Shown: in pieces, positions 52,236 through 60,397 of the stretch | How the letters are laid out: each line of letters starts with the position of its first letter | Numbering within the stretch: position 1 is the first letter of the stretch | NCBI RefSeq assembly: GCF_002995845.1 | Contig: NZ_PVXP01000011.1 | Coordinates: 1 to 64,000, forward strand | Origin: Clostridium luticellarii | Lineage (GTDB): Bacteria; Bacillota; Clostridia; Clostridiales; Clostridiaceae | Length of the DNA: 64,000 bases | Reading direction: 5' to 3' | Translations under genes and position numbers: made by a program | Notes under the pieces: generated by a model | Database searches by the model: none | The model's input: only the letters and a program-made list of their open reading frames with translations | Told to the model about the DNA's origin: nothing

Positions 52236-53417
52236 TTAATCTCTGTAAACTATAAAATGGGCGATAACAGCTAGAGCTTGAAAAACAAGTCCAATTGTGC
52301 AGACACCCTGCCAGCCAAAATTCTGCCAGAAGAGAGTACCAAGGAAAGAGCCTGCTGCACCTCCCATAAAATAAGAAAACATAAATACAGTATTATTACG
52401 GCTGCGAACCTTGTCCCCCAGAAGTTGTACTCTTGCCTGATTTGATACCTGACCGCACTGATTTCCAAGATCAAGAATAACTGCACCTAATATAAGACCA
52501 ATAATATGGTATCCAAAGAGGATAAAACATACATAAGCAGCAGTAGAAAATATTACTCCTATCCTTACAGTAAACCTGGGACTTTTCCTGTCAGCTGCCT
52601 TGCCAATAAGTGGTGCCGCCAATGCACCGGCAACTCCAAAAAGGCCAAATAGTCCGGCTTCTCTGGTACCCATATTATAAACCGGTGTCTCAAGCAAAAA
52701 TATAAGTGAAGTCCAGAATATACTGAAGGAACCAAACATAAAAAAGCCATTCACTGCAGATTCCCTCAGTAAAACCTGATTTTTTATCAAATCCGGAATG
52801 GACCTTAAAAGCTCCTTGTAAGGAATTACATTTGCCGGCTTATCTTTAGGAAAAAGCCCTAAAATAAAAGCAAATAGCAGGACAATGAAAAACGCACCGA
52901 AAATATACACAACTCTCCAATTAAAAATTGAACCTATTACTCCACTAAAGGTACGTGAGAGCAAAATTCCAATAAGAAGACCACTCATAACATTTCCTAT
53001 AATCTTGCCCTCCTGACCTTCCGGTGAAAGGTGAGCAGCATAGGGAACAATAATCTGCGGAACAATGGTGGTAAGACCTATTGCAAACATGGATAAAAGC
53101 ATGACAAAATAATTTTGTGAAAATGCAGTTACAATCAGGGATAAAACTACCAAAACCAACATTCGCAGTATAAGTGAACGTCTTTCGCACATATCTCCCA
53201 GGGGCACTATAAATAAAAGTCCAAGGGCATATCCAATCTGAGTGACTGTAGCTGCTATTCCTGCCGAACTCTGTGATACGGAAAAGGCACCCGCAATCTG
53301 TGATTCAAGTGGTTGAATATAGTACAAATTTGCAACACAGACTCCGCAGGCAACTGCCATCAGCAAAACCAGTGATTTACTTAAAACAAACTTCTTTTTC
53401 TCTCCAAAATCTTTCAA
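52236..53417 (-). CDS. MFS transporter
   Basis: 393 residues with twelve helices, of the sugar-efflux/YgaY-like drug:H+ antiporter type. It opens VACGVCVANLYYIQPLESQIAGAFSVSQSSAGIAATVTQIGYALGLLFIVPLGDMCERRSLILR, with QIIVPYAAHLSPEGQEGKIIGNVMSG in helices 4-5. TTG 53417 is the start, 8 bases after GAGGAGAG. A MarR gene lies directly upstream, and a copy of the MarR operator sits in its promoter region. Confidence 0.88.
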   Translation of the reverse strand: MKDFGEKKKFVLSKSLVLLMAVACGVCVANLYYIQPLESQIAGAFSVSQSSAGIAATVTQIGYALGLLFIVPLGDMCERRSLILRMLVLVVLSLIVTAFSQNYFVMLLSMFAIGLTTIVPQIIVPYAAHLSPEGQEGKIIGNVMSGLLIGILLSRTFSGVIGSIFNWRVVYIFGAFFIVLLFAFILGLFPKDKPANVIPYKELLRSIPDLIKNQVLLRESAVNGFFMFGSFSIFWTSLIFLLETPVYNMGTREAGLFGLFGVAGALAAPLIGKAADRKSPRFTVRIGVIFSTAAYVCFILFGYHIIGLILGAVILDLGNQCGQVSNQARVQLLGDKVRSRNNTVFMFSYFMGGAAGSFLGTLFWQNFGWQGVCTIGLVFQALAVIAHFIVYRD

Positions 53418-53507
53418 TTGTAAAACTCTCCTCAATCAGTATTTAATATCTGAACTTTGAACTTCATATAAAATATATCGGACTTTGGATAAAAAATTAT
53501 TCTATAG

Positions 53508-53524
53508 CGTATATGTACTATACA
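53508..53524. promoter_or_regulatory. Candidate MarR operator of the MFS gene
   Basis: CGTATATGTACTATACA is a 6-5-6 inverted repeat with one mismatch. It has the same TGTATA-N5-TATACA-like form as the site in the marR promoter, and lies just upstream of a minus-strand TAGAAT -10 (53504-53499). Confidence 0.55.
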
Positions 53525-53546
53525 CTATGGGTATGGAGAACTTCCT

Positions 53547-53990
53547 TCAAAGAAGTTTCTCCAGCTGCTCTAAAAAACTATAGATAGCTTCCATGTCCTT
53601 CCCGGACTTATCCTGTACACAGGACAAAATAACTCTGTTGATGTTTTCATGATATTTTTTGTGTTCACAATAAGCTGTCCATCCCTTTTTAGTCAGTAAA
53701 ACAACAGCCTGGGATTTATTTTCCGGATTCAGTGCCTTTACAATTAATTTTTTACCCTCCAATCTAATGAGCGTTTGTGAAACCGCACCTTTTGTAATAT
53801 TGTTCCTCCTGGCTATTTCTGACACGGAAAGTTTTTCGTTGTCGCCTATGAACTCAACAAGATGAATTTCTGAAAGGTGAAGTACTGTATCCGTACCAAA
53901 ATTTCTCGCCTTTTTATCAGTTTCATTAAAACGGTTTATGACATCCAATAACTTTCTAGGTAATTTATCTGCATAAAATTTTCTATCCAT
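53547..53990 (-). CDS. MarR-family transcriptional regulator (leaderless)
   Basis: 147 residues from ATG 53990. It has the MarR winged helix (LSVSEIARRNNITKGAVSQTLIRLEGKKLIVKALNPENKSQAVVLLTKKG) between N- and C-terminal dimer helices. The promoter's predicted start is about the base before this ATG, and there is no ribosome site, so the mRNA looks leaderless. It lies 112 bases upstream of the MFS start on the same strand. Confidence 0.9.
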   Translation of the reverse strand: MDRKFYADKLPRKLLDVINRFNETDKKARNFGTDTVLHLSEIHLVEFIGDNEKLSVSEIARRNNITKGAVSQTLIRLEGKKLIVKALNPENKSQAVVLLTKKGWTAYCEHKKYHENINRVILSCVQDKSGKDMEAIYSFLEQLEKLL

Positions 53991-53997
53991 ATTAACA

Positions 53998-54026
53998 ATT
54001 GTATACATCATATACACCACTGTCAA
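53998..54026 (-). promoter_or_regulatory. marR promoter with embedded operator
   Basis: Minus-strand TTGACA (54026-54021) and TACAAT (54003-53998), 17 bases apart. A perfect 6-5-6 inverted repeat, TGTATACATCATATACA (54000-54016), lies between the two elements. Confidence 0.7.
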
Positions 54027-54062
54027 GATCAAATGACTCTTAGTTTCGGATAAGCACTCAAA

Positions 54063-54794
54063 CTATATATCCCTGCTTTTAAATTCATGTGCACCAATGA
54101 GCGTAAACATTATAAACAAAACAACAGATACCGCATACATATAAGGCGGAAAATTGAAACTTGCATTTGTTGCACCTACCAATACCCTGCCCGGATAATC
54201 CCAGGGAAAAAACATCCAGTACCTGGTATTGTCAATTAAAACTGCAGGCAGAGAAAATACCAGCCCAACGCCTAACGGCACAGCAATATTATTGCATTTC
54301 ATACTCAGATAATATTGAACTGCTATAACAGGCAGTGAAGCTATAATGCAAAGTAACGGAGCATATATTAACTCTTGGGGCATACTCTGATTCTTCGGCG
54401 CTATAATCAGGCCGGCTAAAATTGTAAGGATCATAAACAGCACAAGATTTAAAAATACTATGCCGCAGGTAACAAGAAGTTTTGCCCTATAAAGCTGTTC
54501 TCTTTCTACGGGCAATGTCAGCATCCACTTAAAATTATCCCCGCTGTTTTCTATTCTCACTAGAACAGCCGTCACTATGGTAATAAAAAGCCCTATAATA
54601 AACAATCCATAGAAAAGTGAGCTCTGAGTATACACCTGATTCCATACATTTTGTCCTTTTGAGGTAAAAAGCTCTTTATATCTCAAAAAATTTGTAAAAC
54701 CCAATATAACAAAAAACAAGGGAACAAACATAACTATATTCAATATTTTGGAGTGCTTCAATTTCAATAATTCCACTTTATATATACTTTTCAT
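54063..54794 (-). CDS. ABC-2 permease, lantibiotic-immunity type
   Basis: 243-residue six-helix permease of the LanG/CprC type, opening MKSIYKVELLKLKHSKILNIVMFVPLFFVILGFTNF and with MLTLPVEREQLYRAKLLVTCGIVF. Third gene of the ATP-E-G operon. ATG 54794 follows AGGTGGTG by 6 bases. Confidence 0.87.
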   Translation of the reverse strand: MKSIYKVELLKLKHSKILNIVMFVPLFFVILGFTNFLRYKELFTSKGQNVWNQVYTQSSLFYGLFIIGLFITIVTAVLVRIENSGDNFKWMLTLPVEREQLYRAKLLVTCGIVFLNLVLFMILTILAGLIIAPKNQSMPQELIYAPLLCIIASLPVIAVQYYLSMKCNNIAVPLGVGLVFSLPAVLIDNTRYWMFFPWDYPGRVLVGATNASFNFPPYMYAVSVVLFIMFTLIGAHEFKSRDI

Positions 54795-54806
54795 ACTATT
54801 CACCAC

Positions 54807-55568
54807 CTATTTTATATCCCTTTTATCAAATTCCAGAACCCCTATTACAAGCCATAGTATCCCTGAAGCTATCCCAAAAAAAGCTGCTCTCTGGGCGTCG
54901 CTTTTATCTCCCGTAGGCATCGCCAGCAATACATTGGCATAGGGAACCACATAGGAGAGAAATTTACTCTGCGCAAGCATATAGGCCCCTATGCTTCCCG
55001 CAAAACCCACGGCCGCAGCTGCCAGCGAGTTCTCCATGTAACAGCTTATAAACTGCTCAAAACCCACCACCCCTAAAACTGTACACAGCTCAAATCCTAT
55101 ATAATTGAAAATCAATCTGTAACTTCCGTCAATATGGAACAAGTTTTTTATAATTATCAGAAATATACCGTTTAAAATCACCAGGATAAATGCAGCTGCA
55201 AGCACTACAATCCACTTGGACAAATAAATCTTGCTTCTTTCAACGGGCCTTGATATTATCTGTTTCCAGGTTTTCTCACTGTATTCCATATAATTTACAA
55301 TAACCGCCACTACAACAATGGATAAATTTAGTAGAATAAACCACAAGGTAGAGGCATGGCTCTCATAAATGAGTGCTCCTATCCTGTCGTAAATTCCAAG
55401 ATCATACAGAGATTTTATATGCTCCTCTGCCATTAAAAAACTATATCTCACGTGCAAATCCGCGGTCAAAAGTAAAAAAGAGAGAACCGGAATGAAAAAT
55501 ACACCCTTCCAGAGTATCGACCTTTTGTATTTCATAAGCTCGGATTTTAAAATTGAAGTAGATGTCAT
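54807..55568 (-). CDS. ABC-2 permease, lantibiotic-immunity type
   Basis: 253-residue six-helix permease of the LanE/CprB type, with SELMKYKRSILWKGVFFIPVLSFLLL near the start and IISRPVERSKIYLSKWIVVLAAAF. The start overlaps the end of the ATPase gene by 4 bases, so the pair is co-translated. Confidence 0.87.
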   Translation of the reverse strand: MTSTSILKSELMKYKRSILWKGVFFIPVLSFLLLTADLHVRYSFLMAEEHIKSLYDLGIYDRIGALIYESHASTLWFILLNLSIVVVAVIVNYMEYSEKTWKQIISRPVERSKIYLSKWIVVLAAAFILVILNGIFLIIIKNLFHIDGSYRLIFNYIGFELCTVLGVVGFEQFISCYMENSLAAAAVGFAGSIGAYMLAQSKFLSYVVPYANVLLAMPTGDKSDAQRAAFFGIASGILWLVIGVLEFDKRDIK

Positions 55569-56476
55569 AGTTTTTCTCCCCCTTCAGTAAGATCAAGAAA
55601 TATTTCTTCAAGGGATTTTTGCACTTCCACAAATTTAAATACCCTATTGTTCTTCAATACCAGCTGTCTTAAAATCTCCTCCGGATCCTCTCCCCTTGGC
55701 TTTAATAAAACATCCTTGCCCTCTGTCCTATACTCATATCCACAGCTGTCCAGTGTATCCTGAAGCCTTCTGGAATCCCTGGCTCCTATACAGATCTGAC
55801 TCTTACTTTTTGAATGAAGTTCTTCAAGAGTTCCTTGAAACAGCATATTTCCCCTGTTTATAATTCCAATATCATCTGCTACAAGTTCAATTTCACTCAG
55901 GTTATGACTGGATATGATGACTGTCATATTGTAGAGCTTGGGAAGTCTTTTAATAAGGCCCCTTATCTCATGGATTCCAGAGGGATCAAGTCCGTTGGTG
56001 GGTTCATCCAATATAAGAAGTTCCGGTTTTGATATGAGTGCCTGGGCAATTCCAAGTCTCTGCTTCATGCCGAGTGAAAATTTACTAGCTTGTCTATTTT
56101 TCCACTCCGTTAGTTTAACAACCTCCAGAACTTCATCAATATATTTATAGTCAAGTTCCAGAAGTTCCGCCGATACCTGCAGATTTTCATAGGCTGTCAA
56201 ATTTCCATAATAAGATGGCGCTTCCACCATGGACCCAACTCTCTTCAGAATATCCATTCTGTTTTTCTGAAGATCTTTGCCAAACATACGGACTTGTCCA
56301 CCTGTAGGCTTTATAAGCCCCAAAAGCATCCTTATAGTTGTGGATTTTCCAGCCCCGTTGGGACCCAGAAATCCGTATACCCTTCCTTTCTTTACAGATA
56401 AATTTATTCCCTTTACTGCCTTAAAGTTTTTAAAACTTTTCGTCAAATCTATGGTTTTTACAATATTTTCCTCCAT
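55565..56476 (-). CDS. ABC transporter ATP-binding protein, bacitracin/lantibiotic export type
   Basis: 303 residues from ATG 56476, 7 bases after GGAGG. Walker A FLGPNGAGKSTTIRMLLG (about 33-50), Q-loop at GSMVEAPSYYG, signature FSLGMKQRLGIAQAL and Walker B LLILDEPTNGLDPSG are all intact. The BcrA/LanF branch has the ~80-residue C-terminal tail seen here. With two permeases and the two-component system 1.6 kb away, the set resembles CprABC-CprRK of Clostridioides difficile, which gives resistance to cationic peptides. Confidence 0.93.
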   Translation of the reverse strand: MEENIVKTIDLTKSFKNFKAVKGINLSVKKGRVYGFLGPNGAGKSTTIRMLLGLIKPTGGQVRMFGKDLQKNRMDILKRVGSMVEAPSYYGNLTAYENLQVSAELLELDYKYIDEVLEVVKLTEWKNRQASKFSLGMKQRLGIAQALISKPELLILDEPTNGLDPSGIHEIRGLIKRLPKLYNMTVIISSHNLSEIELVADDIGIINRGNMLFQGTLEELHSKSKSQICIGARDSRRLQDTLDSCGYEYRTEGKDVLLKPRGEDPEEILRQLVLKNNRVFKFVEVQKSLEEIFLDLTEGGEKL

Positions 56477-56543
56477 ACAATTTCCTCCTTGAACTAGCAT
56501 ATGAACATATAATAGATCCTGCAGCTTAAATCCCATTTATCAA

Positions 56544-56562
56544 AACCTTAAGGGAACCTTAA
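56544..56562. promoter_or_regulatory. Direct repeat upstream of the ABC operon, candidate response-regulator site
   Basis: AACCTTAA-GGG-AACCTTAA: two perfect 8-base direct repeats with an 11-base period. They lie upstream of a minus-strand TATTAT (56514-56509) at about -43 to -61, where an OmpR-type activator would bind. Confidence 0.6.
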
Positions 56563-56669
56563 ATTCCATTTGATAAATAAAAAAGCCTTCTATGAAATAG
56601 GCTCTATCATAAAAGGTTTGAATTTTACCAAATTTTTTATATCTTTGAAATGTATCTTTCTCTTTTCCT

Positions 56670-57845
56670 CTAATGATGAAACAGCCTTAAATCTGAAAAG
56701 GCCATTACCATATTATAATCATTGCAGGCTTCTATCACAGCATCATCTCTTATGGAACCGCCTGACTCAACAATGTACTCAACCCCGCTTTTAGATGCCC
56801 TGTCTATGTTATCCCTAAATGGGAAAAATGCATCAGAGCCTAGAGAAACTCCTTTAAGTTTTGAAATCCAATTTTTCTTCTCCTCTTCCGTAAGCTTTCT
56901 TGGAACTTCAGTAAATACATCTTTCCAGTGTCGTGTCTCCTCTTCTGTTACATCATTACGAAGATACTGATCTATTGCATTATCTTTCTCAGCTTTTTTA
57001 AGTCCGTCTCTAAATGGAAGTGATAAGACTGAAGGATGCTGTCTTAAAAACCATATGTCTGCTTTTGATCCGGCAAGTCTTGTGCAGTGAATTCTCGACT
57101 GCTGTCCTGCACCAACTCCAATCACCTGTCCATCAAGCACAAAACATACAGAATTGGATTGAGTATACTTAAGTGTAATCATTGATATTAAGAGATCTCT
57201 CTTTGCATTTTGAGTGAGATCTTTTCTTTTTGTTACTATATTTTTCAAAAGTTCATCTGTTATAATTGCGTTATTCCTTTTCTGCTCAAAGGTTACTCCA
57301 AATATTTCTCTTTTCTCCATTTCACAGGGTTCATAATCTCTGTCAATTTGAATTATGCAGTAATTTCCTCTCTTTTTCTTCTTTAAAACTTCAAGAGCCT
57401 CCTTACTATAGGACGGCGCAATTATTCCATCAGAAACAGCACTTTTTAATACTTTAGCCGTAGATAAATCAACTTCATCACTTAAAGCCGCAAAATCTCC
57501 ATAAGAAGACATTCTATCGGTACCTCTCGCCCTGCAATATGCAGTAGCTGCAGGCGAAAGCTCCACATGTTCAACTGCATATACCTTCTTCAGTATGTCA
57601 TCAAGCTGCACTGCAACCGCAGCACCGGCAGGACTTACATGTTTAAAAGAGGCCGCACTTGCAAGACCTGTAGTATTTTTCAATTCCTTTACAAGCTGCC
57701 ATGAATTAAGTGCATCCATGAGATTTATATATCCGGGCTTGCCATTTATAATTCTAAATGGAAGTTCTCCTTTTTTCATATAAACCCTGGCAGGTTTCTG
57801 ATGTGGATTACAACCATACTTTAATATAAGTTCATTATTTTTCAT
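56670..57845 (-). CDS. purH: Stand-alone AICAR transformylase (PurH C-terminal type)
   Basis: 391 residues. It transfers a formyl group to AICAR late in purine synthesis. Motifs are KYGCNPHQKPARVY, AASFKHVSPAGAAVA, YSKEALEVLKKKKRGNYC, QSRIHCTRLAGSKAD, the LGSDAFFPFRDNID stretch and YIVESGGSIRDDAVIEACN. The IMP cyclohydrolase half of bifunctional PurH is absent, so another enzyme must close the ring. ATG 57845 follows GGGAG by 8 bases. It is controlled by a ZTP riboswitch. A weak GC stem with TTTTTT near 56582-56604 may terminate it. Confidence 0.93.
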   Translation of the reverse strand: MKNNELILKYGCNPHQKPARVYMKKGELPFRIINGKPGYINLMDALNSWQLVKELKNTTGLASAASFKHVSPAGAAVAVQLDDILKKVYAVEHVELSPAATAYCRARGTDRMSSYGDFAALSDEVDLSTAKVLKSAVSDGIIAPSYSKEALEVLKKKKRGNYCIIQIDRDYEPCEMEKREIFGVTFEQKRNNAIITDELLKNIVTKRKDLTQNAKRDLLISMITLKYTQSNSVCFVLDGQVIGVGAGQQSRIHCTRLAGSKADIWFLRQHPSVLSLPFRDGLKKAEKDNAIDQYLRNDVTEEETRHWKDVFTEVPRKLTEEEKKNWISKLKGVSLGSDAFFPFRDNIDRASKSGVEYIVESGGSIRDDAVIEACNDYNMVMAFSDLRLFHH

Positions 57846-57873
57846 CTGCATTACTCCCTTCCAAATTTGAACA

Positions 57874-57980
57874 CAAAAAAACCCGGGTAAATTATTAATT
57901 ACCCAGGCGGTCGATACAACTTCTATTCAATCATGCTTCCCATGGTAAACTCCATTTCCGCCAGTCACATGATCACTTAT
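57874..57980 (-). ncRNA. ZTP (pfl) riboswitch with terminator
   Basis: Minus-strand sequence has the conserved pieces of the ZTP aptamer: GTGACTGGCGG, then CCATGGGAAGCATG, then CGACCGCCTGGG. The last piece begins an intrinsic terminator (CTGGGTAA...TTACCCGGG, then TTTTTTT). ZMP/ZTP, the AICAR nucleotides that build up when formyl donors run short, would stabilise the aptamer and free the downstream gene, which uses exactly that substrate. Confidence 0.93.
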
Positions 57981-57991
57981 TTATCCATTAA

Positions 57992-58020
57992 ATTATATTA
58001 TACTCCAATATCCATGTCAA
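57992..58020 (-). promoter_or_regulatory. Promoter of the ZTP riboswitch/purH transcript
   Basis: Minus-strand TTGACA (58020-58015) and TATAAT (57997-57992), spacing 17, just upstream of the aptamer. Confidence 0.8.
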
Positions 58021-58027
58021 TGATTCA

Positions 58028-58046
58028 AACCTTAACAGAACATTAA
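58028..58046. promoter_or_regulatory. Direct repeat upstream of the two-component genes, candidate response-regulator site
   Basis: AACCTTAA-CAG-AACATTAA: the same 11-base-period repeat as at 56544, one mismatch. It lies about 38 bases before the TATAAT at 58084-58089 of the regulator gene. A short inverted repeat TTAGG/CCTAA (58058-58076) lies between. Confidence 0.5.
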
Positions 58047-58124
58047 AATTTTGTATCTTAGGCGAAGGATACCTAAATGATGCTATAATTAAAATATATA
58101 TATTTTTGACCATTGGAGGTAAAA

Positions 58125-58838
58125 ATGCAGGATCAAATTTTAGATAGAAAGATACTTTTAATAGATGATGAAGTTGAGCTTTTAAAGCTGATGGAGACGG
58201 TCCTTAGAAAAGAAGGCTTCAGGAGAATATTCAAAGGAAAAAATGGATCAGAGGGTATAAAAATATGCAGAAACGAAAAACCTGACATAGTAGTTCTGGA
58301 CATAATGATGCCGGATATGGACGGATTTGAAGTGTGCAGAAATATAAGGAATTTTTCTTTTGTGCCTATTATCTTTCTGTCTGCAAAATCTGAAGATGTA
58401 GATAAAATACTTGCCCTGGGAATGGGTGCGGACGATTATGTAACCAAACCTTTCAGTCCAAAGGAGGTGGCTTTCAGGATCAAGGCACATTTGCGTAGAA
58501 ATATATATATTAAAAATGAAATGTCAATGAAAAAGAAAAAGATAAGCTTCGGAGACATAACAATTGACCCTGCAAAAGGCGAAGTGTCAAAGTCAGGTAA
58601 AAATATAACACTTACTCCCAAGGAATATCACCTGTTATGTTACATGGCCCAAAATGCCAATCAAATTCTAACCAAACAGATGATATGCAGTGAAGTCTGG
58701 AAAGACAGCTATGAGGGATATGACAACACAATTATGGTTCATATAAGAAAACTAAGACAAAAATTAGAAGACAATCCTTCCAGTCCAAAATACATAATTA
58801 CAGCCAAAGGCCTGGGTTATAAGCTGAAAATTCAATGA
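58125..58838 (+). CDS. OmpR-family response regulator
   Basis: 237 residues from ATG 58125, 5 bases after GGAGGT. Receiver domain with DDE acidic pocket, phospho-Asp in VVLDIMMPDMDG, SAKSE and VTKPFSP. The C-terminal winged helix has LTPKEYHLLCYMAQNANQILTKQMICSEVW and NTIMVHIRKLRQKLEDNPSSPKYIITAKGLGYKL. It is followed after 14 bases by its kinase. It resembles CprR/BceR-type regulators and probably controls the ABC transporter to the left. Confidence 0.95.
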   Translation: MQDQILDRKILLIDDEVELLKLMETVLRKEGFRRIFKGKNGSEGIKICRNEKPDIVVLDIMMPDMDGFEVCRNIRNFSFVPIIFLSAKSEDVDKILALGMGADDYVTKPFSPKEVAFRIKAHLRRNIYIKNEMSMKKKKISFGDITIDPAKGEVSKSGKNITLTPKEYHLLCYMAQNANQILTKQMICSEVWKDSYEGYDNTIMVHIRKLRQKLEDNPSSPKYIITAKGLGYKLKIQ

Positions 58839-58852
58839 AGAGGTAGCTTAAT

Positions 58853-60265
58853 ATGAAAATCAGAAACAAAATCAAAACCAATTGGAATATCACTACAAGA
58901 TTTCTTGTAACACTGATATTCATAGTTATAATTGAATTATTTATAAATCTGCTTTTCTGGAATCAGATAATTCTGTATACCAAGGAAAACTTTACCGCTC
59001 CCACCCCGGAGAAATTCACATTGAATTTCTCCAAATATATGGCCTTTAAAAATGGAATACCCTTTGTAAAAGAAGAAGGTATAAGACAAATTCAAGAAAA
59101 CAATGTCTGGATTCAAATAGTAGATGAAAATTTCAGGGAAGTCTATTCTTTTAAAAAACCCAGTACAGTTCCCGTTAAATATATTCCCATAAAATTTGCC
59201 CATATCTACAAATACGACATAGCCAACTCTTCCATATTTATAGGCGAAAAGAAATATGGAAGCAGGAACTTTTCCTATATAATAGGTTTCCCTCTAAACA
59301 GGGTGGCAAAACACACCCTTGTCTTCAATCCCTCTTCACTGAGAAGTTTTTTCTGGAATGGAGTTCTGCTGTTATTGGGTATGGATATACTGGTGGCAGT
59401 AATTATGTCTTATTTTGTATTTGGAAAGAAGATGGGAAAACCACTTCAAAACATAGTCAACGGCATAGATGAACTTTCAAAGGGCGCTTATGGAACTAAT
59501 TACCAGGAAAAAGGTGTCTATAAAGGCGTTTTTTCAAACTTAAACAATCTAGGCAAAACTCTCGGAGAAAACAAGAAAAAAAGAGAAGAACTGGATAAGA
59601 TAAGATCTACCTGGATTTCCTCCATATCCCATGACCTGAAAACTCCACTATCCTCCATAAAGGGCTATGCCGAAATAATGAAAGACCCTGACTATACTTT
59701 TTCCAAAGATGAGATTCAGCAGTACTCGGAGATAATATACAATAAATCCACCTACATACAGTCATTAATCCAGGATTTAAACTTAACTTACAAATTAAAA
59801 AACAAAGCCATACCCCTAAAAAAGGAAGAGGCAAACATGACCCTGCTTTTACAAAATACAATCATAGAAATTTTAAACAATCCCCTTTATTCAAATAAAA
59901 ATGTGAATTTTTACCCTGAAGATGAAAATATAAAAGCTTTCGTAGATAAAAAATTTTTAAGAAGGGCGCTGAGCAATTTAATTTTAAATGCCATAATTCA
60001 CAACAAGGACAACGTGCAGATTGACATTTCAATTTACAAGAAAGATAAAATCCATATTACAATAAAAGATAATGGCAGAGGTATACCTGAAAAAGATCTG
60101 AATTATGTTTTTGAAAGATATTACAGAGGGACAAATACCAGTTCTTCCACCGAAGGCTCAGGTCTTGGCATGGCAATATCCAAGCAGATAATAGATGCAC
60201 AGGGCGGAAGTATAAATATAGAAAGTACTCTGGGTGAAGGTACAACTATAAGTATAATTTTATAG
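58853..60265 (+). CDS. Sensor histidine kinase
   Basis: 470 residues. TM1 (about 16-38), an extracytoplasmic domain (about 40-165), TM2 (about 168-190), HAMP (about 192-240), H box SISHDLKTPLSSIKGYAEIM (His about 259), N box RRALSNLILNAIIHN, G1 DNGRGIP and G2 GSGLGMAISKQI. The large extracellular domain separates it from BceS kinases, whose sensors are only a short loop, and is closer to CprK-type peptide sensors. Preceded by GAAGAGGTAGC. Confidence 0.94.
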   Translation: MKIRNKIKTNWNITTRFLVTLIFIVIIELFINLLFWNQIILYTKENFTAPTPEKFTLNFSKYMAFKNGIPFVKEEGIRQIQENNVWIQIVDENFREVYSFKKPSTVPVKYIPIKFAHIYKYDIANSSIFIGEKKYGSRNFSYIIGFPLNRVAKHTLVFNPSSLRSFFWNGVLLLLGMDILVAVIMSYFVFGKKMGKPLQNIVNGIDELSKGAYGTNYQEKGVYKGVFSNLNNLGKTLGENKKKREELDKIRSTWISSISHDLKTPLSSIKGYAEIMKDPDYTFSKDEIQQYSEIIYNKSTYIQSLIQDLNLTYKLKNKAIPLKKEEANMTLLLQNTIIEILNNPLYSNKNVNFYPEDENIKAFVDKKFLRRALSNLILNAIIHNKDNVQIDISIYKKDKIHITIKDNGRGIPEKDLNYVFERYYRGTNTSSSTEGSGLGMAISKQIIDAQGGSINIESTLGEGTTISIIL

Positions 60266-60290
60266 CTGACATTTAATATTCAATAGGAAC

Positions 60291-60323
60291 GTACCTGGAT
60301 TTGTATAAACCAAATCCAGGTAC
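60291..60323. terminator. Strong hairpin between the kinase and the DHA2 pump
   Basis: GTACCTGGATTTG (60291-60303) pairs with CAAATCCAGGTAC (60311-60323): 13 bp, 7-base loop. Flanks AATAGG and CCTATT can extend it. The T-tail is short on either strand, so it may act partly as a barrier between convergent genes. Confidence 0.65.
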
Positions 60324-60397
60324 ATTCCCCTATTCAATGCTTGTAACCTAGTCTTAATTTATTTTAAAACTAAAAATAGTACTTTATTCTGCTTTTA

